Shown: positions 56,099-64,000 of the stretch, piece by piece
How positions within the stretch are numbered: the first letter of the stretch is position 1
Layout of the letters: every line of letters starts with the position of its first letter
Source: Mytilus edulis
Lineage: Eukaryota > Mollusca > Bivalvia > Mytilida > Mytilidae
Length of the DNA stretch: 64,000 nt
NCBI RefSeq assembly: GCF_963676685.1
Contig: NC_092355.1
Span: 65,913,006 to 65,977,005 of the forward strand
Reading direction: 5' to 3'
Program-made: the position numbers and the translations under genes
Notes under the pieces: model-generated
Databases searched by the model: none
What the model saw: only the letters and a program-made list of their open reading frames with translations
Told to the model about the DNA's origin: nothing

Positions 56099-56700
56099 CT
56101 GCAGTTTCAGCTCGTAGCTTTATCCCTGACTAGCAGTATCTTTCATTGTCATTTGCCAATGCTCGTTTCACTTTGGCTTATTTCTTTACTAGCTTTGTGA
56201 AGGTCAGTCCTGGTTGTATCTAATATTCGAATAGTGGTAGAATGTTCATCTATAAGGGCACTAAGTCGGTGTTTTGTATAAATGTGGTGGAAATTCAAGG
56301 CAGCAAGCTTTTTGGTAGAAGCGTGTTCTGTTGTCAAGACATCAAGCTCTTCTTTGGTAGCTCATCTTTGATAGAAATTTGTTCTGTTGTCAAGGCATCC
56401 AGGTTTTGTTTGGTCAACGCGTAATCTTTTGTAAGTGAATGTAACTATTCTTTAGTAAAGGCGTATTCTGTGGACAATGTATTGAAGCAACTGGCTGGTT
56501 CTAGTAAGTTCATTTTCAAGCCTGGTGTTACGGTCCATAACGGTTCTTTAAGTTGTGATCACGACTTGCATCTGTCTTGCCATATTTGCGTCATTAGTCT
56601 TGTAAACTTTAATCGATGTGTGCTTATTATAATTTGTATTAGTCTGTGCCAAGACTATACTAAATCCACAAAAAATTAACAAGAATTTTAAAACCAACAT
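56099..56700 (-). pseudogene. C1q-family first exon (signal peptide and coiled coil), unit A, broken
   Basis: Minus-strand exon with a Met at 56700, hydrophobic leader LVLKFLLIFCGFSIVLAQ, then the coiled-coil segment, and a donor (CTGCAG before GTAAAT) at 56099. An in-frame TAA after QMQVVITT, a frameshift near 56480 and an internal deletion of about three 14-residue repeats break it. It is the paralogue of 58516-59231 and of intact exon 1 at 62013-62556. Confidence 0.85.
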
Positions 56701-56948
56701 GTACAAAATTCGATTAACTTGCAACAATCTGGAGAGCTTTAACATGTATGCATGTACATGTAAGGTCAAGACCTCTAGTGAAAGAAAGATGATATGGCAG
56801 GTAAAGCGACTATAGTTATGGTCATAAAATAGTGGCAAAGAAAATATATACTTGATTGATAACTGAATGTTAAATAGATGATTTGATTAGATTTTCAGTT
56901 ACCTGTAAAATATTTGCATTTTTTAAAGATAATCATAGAAAAAAACTA

Positions 56949-57232
56949 ATTAAGGTGGTACACTACAGGGAAATACATGTAACTCTGTAAAGTCAGCTAA
57001 ACGTTTTAATTACGTTGTGTTGTAAAAGGAATATTAAGCTTCTCAATGATCAAAATTGGTGTTTGTCAAACCGCTATATAACCAGTGTAATTTTTCTGAC
57101 AAAATGGTGGTTCAAAATTTTTGAATTTTTTACATTTTTATTAAAGGGTCAAAGTAAATACTCTGACAAAATTTTACGAAAATTAAACCAGCCAAATTAA
57201 TTTTAGTGAAAGTGTTGGGTACCACCTTAATT
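56949..57232. mobile_element. MITE with TTAAGGTGGTACC ends, unit A copy
   Basis: AATTAAGGTGGTAC at the left and GTACCACCTTAATT at the right are inverted. The fuller copy is at 59479-59767, where the left end reads GGTACCTAACACT and the right AGTGTTGGGTACC. Here five bases of the left end are missing. Being in both units, it predates the segmental duplication. Confidence 0.8.
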
Positions 57233-57327
57233 TACAATATAAGTCGAAATTGACCTACTTAGAAAGTGCATGTGTATTTCAATCGAAAATCATTTTCTAT
57301 TATTCGACTCAGATAAAAGTGTGCGGT

Positions 57328-57411
57328 ATGGGCTTTGCTCATTGTTGAAGGCCGTTCTGTGTCATTTAGTCTCTTGCGAAGAGTTGTCTCATTAGCAATC
57401 ATACCACATAT
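57328..57411 (-). repeat. Dispersed repeat R2, inverted, unit A
   Basis: GGGCTTTGCTCATTGTTGAA, GGCCGT, GTCTCATTAGCAATCATACC and ACA: the reverse complement of the R2 core. Confidence 0.75.
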
Positions 57412-57924
57412 TCTTTAGTAAATGTATATCTACATCTAGTAAGCTTTAACAGTTTACATATACAGTTTTTTAATCAACAACAATCGTTCGTTACGGATAA
57501 ATCATAATGATATAGTTTCCAATTGGTATGGTAAAAAAATATAAAATGGTTTACGAGCTCAACACTGTACAATATAGTAGTTTTAAAAATATCCTTATAT
57601 TTCCATTGAATATAGATCATGGCTTTTTTTTTAACTTGGTAATATCCCAAAATTCTGTATTACTTGGTTTGCTAAGAATTGCTCATATGATAAGTCTAAA
57701 CCATGCAAACAATTTAATCATACAACTACTATGATAGTGTTGATAACAGTTATTAAACAGCAAAAAAAAAGATATGATGAATAGTAGAGATACAATATTA
57801 TGACAAACATTTTTCTCTAAAGTAAATAGATGAAGAAGCCATTACAATACAACGCGTGTGTAGAGATAGAACAATTTAGTTCTGACAAAAACTCGTAGAT
57901 TGTATAAGATACTACGTCTGCATT

Positions 57925-58190
57925 CAAACTCATACATATAAATAGAAAATAAACTGACAATGTCATAGCTAAACAAGAAAAAGACAAATAGACAAACAAT
58001 AGTACACAAAACACAATATAGACGAGTAAAGACTAAGAACCCAACAAAAAATGGGAGTTGATCTCAGATGCTCTTGGTGTGTAAATAGATCCTACTCCAC
58101 TTGTGCAACCTGTCGTGCTGCTCATGTTAGTACTACCCCGGTTATAAGTCTACGTCGACAGGTCACATTGTGAAAAAGGAGAGACGAGAT
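57925..58190 (-). repeat. Dispersed repeat tail R5, unit A
   Basis: Contains AAATAAACTGACAATGTCAT, AGACAAACAATAGTACACAA and a distal part with CTACGTCGACAGGTCAC. Related to 3845-4005. Duplicated in unit B at 60461-60730. Confidence 0.65.
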
Positions 58191-58515
58191 TGTTTTGACA
58201 TTAAGAAGCTGAGGTTTTCCCCCATTAATCTACCACTGAGCATACCTGGTGAAGGATCTTGGTACAGTTAAATTTATTTTTTTCTTTTTCTTTACAATAT
58301 GATATTAAACGGCAAAGAACAAGATCTGTGTGCATGTACAACAGGTATTTCATTTAGTGCCTGTGCCAGATATTTATTTTTACATTTATATCATTTTTTT
58401 TTTTTGGAAAAGTCGGGAAATGATGGTGTTCATGTGATCTGTTGTTCTGTCAAATCTTGGAATAATTTCTTTAGCTTTTTAGTAATGTTCTAAGACTTGG
58501 AAATAATAAATTTAC

Positions 58516-59231
58516 CTGCAGTTTCAGCTCGTAGCTTTATGCTTGACTAGCGGTATCTTTCATTTTCATTTGCCAATGCTCGTTCCACTTTGACTATTTT
58601 TTTACTAGCTTTGTGAAGGTCAGTCCTGGTTGTATTTAATATTCGAATAGTGGTAGAATCTTCATCTATAAGGGCACTAAGTCGGTGTTTTGTATCGATG
58701 TGGTGGAAATTCAAGGTAGCAAGCTCTTTTTTGGTAGAAGCGTGTTCTGTTGTCAAGACATCAAGCTCTTCTTTTGTAGATCCGTGTTCTTTTGTCAAAG
58801 CAATAAGGTTCTGTTTGGTAAATGTATGTTCTGTTGTCAAGGCAGCCACATTTTGTTTGGTAAAAGCATGTTCTGTTGTCAAGGCAGCAAGCTCATCTTT
58901 GATAGAAATTTGTTCTGTTGTCAAGGCATCCAGGTTTTGTTTGGTCAACGCGTAATCTTTTGTAAGTGAATGTAACTGTTCTTTAGTAAAGGCGTATTCT
59001 GTGGACAATGTATTGAAGCAACTGGCTGGTTCTAGTAAGTTCATTTTCAAGCCTGGTGTTACGGTCCATAACGGTTCTTTAAGTTGTGATCACGACTTGC
59101 ATCTGTCTTGCCATATTTGCGTCATTAGTCTTGTAAACTTTAATCGATGTGTGCTTATTATAATTTGTATTAGTCTGTGCCAAGACTATACTAAATCCAC
59201 AAAAAATTAACAAGAATTTTAAAACCAACAT
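58516..59231 (-). pseudogene. C1q-family first exon (signal peptide and coiled coil), unit B, broken
   Basis: Same plan as the unit A exon, with Met at 59231 and donor at 58516. The coiled-coil part is a clean 167-codon frame (ending 58547) with 14-residue repeats: LTTEHAFTKQNVAA, LTTEHTFTKQNLIA, LTKEHGSTKEELDV and others. Upstream of it a TAA follows QMQVVITT and a one-base insertion shifts the frame before LSTEYAFTKEQ; the frame also ends shortly before the donor. There is no C1q exon between here and unit A, so the copy has lost its partner domain unless it splices past unit A to the broken C1q exon at 53646-54069. Confidence 0.85.
58680..58995 (-). repeat. 42-bp coding minisatellite (14-residue coiled-coil repeat)
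   Basis: TGTTCTGTTGTCAAG or a near match recurs at 58744, 58786, 58828, 58870 and 58912, exactly 42 bp apart. Each unit encodes two heptads (14 residues) of the type LTTEHAxTKQNxxA. Confidence 0.9.
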
Positions 59232-59478
59232 GTACAAAATTCGATTAACTTGCAACAATCTGGAGAGCTTTAACATGTATGCATGTACATGTAAGGTCAA
59301 GACCTCTAGTGAAAGAAAGATGATATGGCAGGTAAAGCGACTATAGTTATGGTCATAAAATAGTGGCAAAGAAAATATATACTTGATTGATAACTGAATG
59401 TTAAATAGATGATTTGATTAGATTTTCAGTTACCTGTAAAATATTTGCATTTTTTAAAGATAATCATAGAAAAAAACT

Positions 59479-59767
59479 AATTAAGGTGGTACCTAACACT
59501 ACAGGGAAATACATGTAACTCTGTAAAGTCAGCTAAACGTTTTAATTACGTTGTGTTGTAAAAGGAATATTAAGCTTCTCAATGATCAAAATTGGTGTTT
59601 GTCAAACCGCTATATAACCAGTGTAATTTTTCTGACAAAATGGTGGTTCAAAATTTTTGAATTTTTTACATTTTTATTAAAGGGTCAAAGTAAATACTCT
59701 GACAAAATTTTACGAAAATTAAACCAGCCAAATTAATTTTAGTGAAAGTGTTGGGTACCACCTTAAT
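59479..59767. mobile_element. MITE with TTAAGGTGGTACC ends, unit B copy
   Basis: Inverted ends AATTAAGGTGGTACCTAACA plus CT and AGTGTTGGGTACCACCTTAA plus TT. Body about 245 bp, AT-rich, no coding capacity. Confidence 0.85.
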
Positions 59768-59863
59768 TTACAATATAAGTCGAAATTGACCTACTTAGAA
59801 AGTGCATGTGTATTTCAATCGAAAATCATTTTCTATTATTCGACTCAGATAAAAGTGTGCGGT

Positions 59864-59947
59864 ATGGGCTTTGCTCATTGTTGAAGGCCGTTCTGTGTCA
59901 TTTAGTCTCTTGCGAAGAGTTGTCTCATTAGCAATCATACCACATAT
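59864..59947 (-). repeat. Dispersed repeat R2, inverted, unit B
   Basis: Identical in plan to 57328-57411, duplicated with unit B. Confidence 0.75.
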
Positions 59948-60460
59948 TCTTTAGTAAATGTATATCTACATCCAGTAAGCTTTAACCGTTTACATATACA
60001 GTTTTTTAATCAACACCAATCGTTCGTTACGGATAAATCATAATGATATAGTTTCCAATTGGTATGGTAAAAAAATATAAAATGGTTTACGAGCTCAACA
60101 CTGTACAATATAGTAGTTTTAAAAATATCCTTATATTTCCATTGAATATAGATCATGGCTTTTTTTTTTTAACTTGGTAATATCCCAAAATTCTGTATTA
60201 CTTGGTTTGCTAAGAATTGCTCATATGATAAGTCTAAACCATGCAAACAATTTAATCATACAACTACTATGATAGTGTTGATAACAGTTATTAAACAGCA
60301 AAAAAAGATATGATGAATAGTAGAGATACAATATTATGACAAACATTTTTCTCTAAAGTGAATAGATGAAGAAGCCATTACAATACAACGCGTGTGTAGA
60401 GATAGAACAATTTAGTTCTGACAAAAACTCGTAGATTGTATAAGATACTACGTCTGCATT

Positions 60461-60730
60461 CAAACTCATACATATAAATAGAAAATAAACTAACAATGTC
60501 ATAGCTGAACAAGAAAAAGACAAATAGACAAACAATAGTACACAAAACACAATATAGACGAGTAAAGACTAAGAACCCAACAAAAAATGGGAGTTGATCT
60601 CAGATGCTCTTGGTGTGTAAATAGATCCTACTCCACTTGTGCAACCTGTCGTGCTGCTCATGTTAGTACAACCCCGGTTATAAGTCTACGTCGACAGGTC
60701 ACATTGTGAAAAAGGAGAGACGAGATTGTT
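60461..60730 (-). repeat. Dispersed repeat tail R5, unit B
   Basis: Duplicate of 57925-58190 with a few substitutions (for example ACTAACAATG for ACTGACAATG). Confidence 0.65.
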
Positions 60731-60841
60731 TTGACATTAAGAAGCTGAGGTTTTCCCCCATTAATCTACCACTGAGCATACAATGTACCTGGTGAAGGAT
60801 ATTTAAGAAACAAGTGCCTTTCGGACTATTATAGGTTTATT

Positions 60842-62556
60842 TTATTCTGAAATAAGGAATCCTGAAAACCAGGACCACGCACCACCATAAACACGAACAT
60901 TTCCATCGTTTTTAACAGGATTATTATGTATTCTGATCCAAACGTCGTCGCCGACTGACAAATTCAACACTGCAGATAAAGTTCCGACGCCATGTGTTGC
61001 TTTATCTCCATCATATGAATAAACAATCGGAACGCCTTTCATGACTAATTCGGTTTCAATATCTTCGGCGTAGTGGCTCATTATTGTTGCTGAGAAATAA
61101 TAAAGTCCCGCCTTTGGTGCTCTGAAAACATTGGCCTGTCCATCCCACCCGTTACCAACATTTGTAACTGCTCTCTGGAAACCTACAGTTTGATGTATGC
61201 CCAAATGTTGCTGATGATCCGTCATAACGGCAAAGAAAGCGACACTCTGTGGAACTGGTTTTGATGTCGTCACTGTTGGAAAAAAATATACTAGTAAATA
61301 CATGAATTTTAACGCAAAAAAGTAAATTATGTATCTGATTTAAAACATTCAAATACTTTATAATATGTATTGCACAAATCGTAATATTTGGATCTTTTTT
61401 TTCCGAATCATATTGAAAAGTTAAAGAACGCATGGCTATGATGATATGTCATTGGTCACTTTGTTTTGATGGCCTTTACTTGTAAAAGGTGGTTTTGTTA
61501 TAAGGGTAACTTTAGATTGCCTAGCGATAAACTATACATTGTATATCCATATATGCATGATGGATTTAGTTATTGCTTAACGCACAGTGGCATATGCGTG
61601 TCAAAAATATTTTGAAACGAATCAGACAGTTCTTTCTCCAATATTGAATTAACTGCCGTATCAATGTGACATTGGTTATGCTGAGCGTTTTATTTTATTT
61701 CCATTAAAACCGAGGGACCAATAATCAATAATAAACAGTTTGTAACGGTTGGTAAGTAAAATCTGGATTAATTCCCAAGGAGGGGTTTCCTTTATGGGAA
61801 TCATATCCAGAATTTACCTAGTTTTCTTAAAAAGAAGCAAGTTCGTGCTGAGTCTGCTATTTTAACTATCAATCGTATTTTAAAATTTTTGGCTAGTAAA
61901 ACTTTGCGGTCATTCTTTTTAAAGATGCTATATGCATTATTTAGCACCTATGCTTCCTGTTAGATTTGTTACATACATGTAACATTATATCATTTTTATA
62001 AAGTTTTGTTACCTGCAGTTGCAGTTGGTGGTATAATCCTGGACTGGCGGTTTTGTTCTTTTTCATGTGCCAACGCTCGTTTAACTTTGACTAATTCATT
62101 ACTAGCTTTGTCAAGGTCAGTCCTGGTTGTATGTAATATCCGATTAGTGGTAGAATAGTCATCGATAAGGGCAAGAAGTCGGTTTTTAGTGTCAGTGTGC
62201 ATGATCGTCAAGGCAGCAAGTTCATTTTTGGTAGAAACTTGTTCAATTGTCAAGGCAGCCATGTTTTGTTTGGTCAAAGCGTAATCTTTAGTAAGTGTAT
62301 GCAACAGTTCCTTGGTCGATGAGTATTCTGTGGACAAAATATTCAGCAATTTGTTGGTTCTACTAAGCTCATTTTCAAGCATGGTGTTACGGTCCATAAC
62401 GGATTTTAAAGTTGTAAGGACGACTTCCATCTGGTTTGCCATATTTGCTTCATTGGTCTGGTCACTTTTAACTGGTTTGTGTTCATTATAATTTGTATAA
62501 GTTTTCGCTAACACTAAACTAAATCCACAAAATATTAAGGAGAAGTGTAAGACCAT
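60842..62556 (-). CDS. C1q domain-containing secreted protein, two exons (324 aa)
   Basis: Minus strand, exon 1 62556-62013 and exon 2 61272-60842. The GT-AG intron (61273-62012) is phase 1 and the joined frame is open to TAA at 60842. Residues 1-17 or so form a signal peptide (MVLHFSLIFCGFSLVLA). Residues about 40-170 form a coiled coil with 14-residue repeats (LTKDYALTKQNMAA, LTIEQVSTKNELAA). Residues about 190-324 form the C1q globular domain (SVAFFAVMTDHQQ, GLYYFSATIM, ELVMKGVPIVYSYDGD, DDVWIRI, SWFSGFLIS). C1q-domain proteins usually trimerise; in bivalves they are a hugely expanded group of secreted recognition proteins. There is no collagen stretch; the coiled coil likely drives oligomerisation. 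An upstream Met (62631) would extend the frame by 25 residues, but the one at 62556 places the leader at the N-terminus. An AATAAA (60836-60841) directly abuts the stop, implying a very short 3' UTR or another signal further on. Confidence 0.9.
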
Positions 62557-62770
62557 CCTAACAGATATATTTAACAATCTTGACAGCGTGAATTCATTTA
62601 AGGTCAAGACATATAAAGAAAGATAAGGCACTTATACTACCATAGTTGTAATGGTCTTAAATAGTTGATTAAATTCTTACATCTTTGGTAAGAAAACTAA
62701 AATCAGATATGAAAATATATGCAGTATTCTGAACAGCGATGGTACAGCAACCCGCTGTGGTCCTATCGAT
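62557..62770. other. Upstream region of the C1q gene
   Basis: This would hold the promoter and 5' untranslated region of the minus-strand C1q gene. The immediate flank is related to that of the unit A and B exons (AGGTCAAGAC followed by AAGAAAGAT). No promoter element could be assigned. Confidence 0.35.
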
Positions 62771-62772
62771 CG

Positions 62773-62807
62773 GGGACTTTCTATACTATATGAGTATAGA
62801 ATGTCCC
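62773..62807. repeat. 15-bp-arm hairpin
   Basis: GGGACTTTCTATACT and AGTATAGAATGTCCC pair with one mismatch around a 5-base loop. Confidence 0.8.
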
Positions 62808-62978
62808 TGTTTGGATGCTGTTTAACATTATTTATTTCATATCGGTTGAGAATAAGATTCTCTTATTGGATAAAAAGGGGTCACATGGCATTCATTATTC
62901 TTCAGTGATAAATTCCATCGGTCATTAACAGAAAAAACGGACCATAAAACCGGTCGTTGACGAACTTTTACATGATAT

Positions 62979-63096
62979 TGACCGGTGGGGCGCGGTTTCC
63001 GTCTGATATTGACCGTTGGGGCGTGGTTTCCGTCTGATAATGACCGCTAGGGCGTGATTTCTCTGTTAATGACCGGTGGAGTGTGGTTTCTCTGTT
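62979..63096. repeat. 31-bp tandem repeat, four degenerate copies
   Basis: TGACCGGTGGGGCGCGGTTT-type units start at 62979, 63010, 63041 and 63070 (spacing 31, 31, 29). They share GACCG, GGGCGTGGTTTC and a TCTGATA or TCTGTTA end. GC-rich against an AT-rich background. Confidence 0.85.
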
Positions 63097-63369
63097 CAGA
63101 GAGATTTACCTTTTATGAAACATGTTCCTGATTTTAATATTATATTTAAGTTGTTGAATTGTTTATTATATGTTGTTTTCGTTAAATATAAAATTAAAGA
63201 TAACTTGATTAATATTCACATACTGAAAAATTGCACTAAAATGAATGGCAGTATTACTACGACTGGTCTTCACTCTTTGTCATAGAAATCGTACAACTAC
63301 TTGAGTTCGCTTTAGGCATTTTGAATTTACGAGAATTTTCCAAAACATGCTTTCTCAATGAAATAAACA

Positions 63370-63552
63370 TAATAGTTCTTGAAAAACTGGCCATTATCGT
63401 GATACATGGACTGCCCGTAGGACAGTGGTATTGACTGCGATAGCGATAACGACCTCGCCTTTGGCTCAGTCATTATCACTATCTTAGTCAATACCACTGT
63501 CCTGTGGGCAGTCCATATATCACGATAATGACCTGTTTTTCAAGAACTATTA
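63370..63552. mobile_element. 183-bp foldback element
   Basis: The left arm (TAATAGTTCTTGAAAAAC, ATTATCGTGATA, TGGACTGCCC, GGACAGTGGTATTGACT) is repeated inverted in the right arm up to GTTTTTCAAGAACTATTA, arms about 85 bp with a few mismatches and a loop of about 10-15 bases. No coding capacity. It may be a small foldback transposon or a palindromic MITE; as RNA it would form a long hairpin. Confidence 0.85.
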
Positions 63553-63711
63553 TATAAATATATGTTGAATCTGTTGTCAATACAGTTGTGTAACCCAATC
63601 GCATGATGACTAAAAGTTTTGATCAACATTTTACCTTTATACCATTGGCGAGTTTTCTCAAATTTCTACTGAATACAAACAGTTTAATAGAAATATACAC
63701 TTCTGTCAATA

Positions 63712-63830
63712 AATAAACTCATCATAGACACCAGGATAACAAAATATATATATATGCAAGACGCGCGTTTCGTATACAAAAGACTCATCAGTGACACTCT
63801 AATAAAAAAATGTTTAAAAGGCCAAATAAA
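63712..63830 (+). repeat. Dispersed repeat with GACGCGCGTTTCGT core
   Basis: AAATAAACTCATCATAGACA, AAGACGCGCGTTTCGTATAC and AAAAGACTCATCAGTGACAC. I recognise the core from memory as a very frequent mussel repeat. A short relative is at 526-600, and the GATGCGCATTTCGAC... CTTCAGTGATGCTC core of the 351-bp unit looks distantly related. Similar sequence may continue to the window end (63831-64000). Confidence 0.7.
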
Positions 63831-64000
63831 GTACGAAGTTGAAGGGCATTGGGGACCAAAAATTCCTAAAAGTTTGCCGAATACAGCTAAGGTGATCTTT
63901 TCCTGAGATAGAAAAGCCTTAGTATTTTAATAATTCAAAGTTATGTTAACAATTAATTCATTATTATATCGTTTATTTTGACAACATGTATTTAGCTTTT

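Larger units (their letters stand above)
55135..58253. repeat. Segmental duplication, unit A
   Basis: From CTTGGTACAGTTAAATTT onward this unit matches 58254-60790 almost base for base outside three differences: a 680-bp insertion (55267-55946) present only here, about three fewer 42-bp repeats in the coiled-coil exon, and small indels. The constant offset of 2,536 bp from 57015 to 57817 and beyond shows a recent event. Confidence 0.92.
58254..60790. repeat. Segmental duplication, unit B
   Basis: This is the partner of 55135-58253. The junction A/B reads GGTGAAGGAT followed by CTTGGTACAG. Unit B ends at GTACCTGGTGAAGGAT, the same motif that ends unit A, so the duplication is head-to-tail tandem. 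Confidence 0.92.

Noticed and set aside
58650..58969. Two plus-strand frames of about 100 codons with repeated CSVVKA or CCQG patterns
   Set aside because: They are antisense shadows of the 42-bp coiled-coil repeat on the minus strand.
1..64000. CRISPR arrays, bacterial operons, ribosome binding sites, rRNA and tRNA genes
   Set aside because: None was seen by reading; the DNA is eukaryotic with spliced genes. A dedicated tRNA scan was not possible.

Overview
The window is AT-rich animal genomic DNA, most likely from a marine mussel (Mytilus or a close mytilid). Reasons: genes are split by GT-AG introns, there is no bacterial gene packing, the gene families are typical bivalve immune-type families (C1q-domain, C-type lectin, HEPN/FnIII), and several dispersed repeat families recur that I recognise from memory as common in mussel genomes. 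The organism call is inference; no database was searched.

Layout. 1-13 kb is repeat-dominated: local duplications (1.1/2.2 kb, 3.4-5.2 kb, 6.2-7.1 kb), two decayed reverse-transcriptase fragments (6.2-6.7 kb plus strand, 8.1-9.65 kb minus strand) and a TTG/TTA microsatellite at 10.5 kb. 13.0-17.7 kb holds a broken multi-exon C-type lectin gene (plus strand). 20.3-21.8 kb is a second, different reverse-transcriptase relic (minus strand), abutting a 12.3 kb tandem array (21.8-34.1 kb) of eight units of about 1,541 bp, the last truncated, plus a rearranged remnant. 35.1-36.2 kb is an intact, intronless rhodopsin-like GPCR (minus strand). 39.97-41.15 kb is an exact 351-bp tandem repeat.

41.97-51.12 kb is the main gene: an eight-exon plus-strand gene which I assembled by matching splice sites and reading phases. 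It predicts 1,009 residues: a DZIP3-type HEPN-like domain without the usual catalytic residues, a coiled coil, two copies of an unrecognised module each encoded by an exon pair, a fibronectin type III domain, and a long Lys/Arg/Ser-rich tail. All introns after the first are phase 1.

53.6-62.6 kb is a minus-strand C1q-domain cluster: one intact two-exon gene (60.84-62.56 kb; signal peptide, coiled coil, C1q) and a decayed relative whose first exon was duplicated together with about 2.5 kb of flank. A 680-bp TA-flanked foldback element sits in one duplicate only, so the other copy preserves the empty site. 62.7-64 kb carries hairpins, a 31-bp tandem repeat and a 183-bp foldback element.

The genes do not form an operon or pathway. 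The shared theme is secreted or intracellular recognition proteins of the expanded bivalve type, with strong local duplication and transposon-driven turnover.
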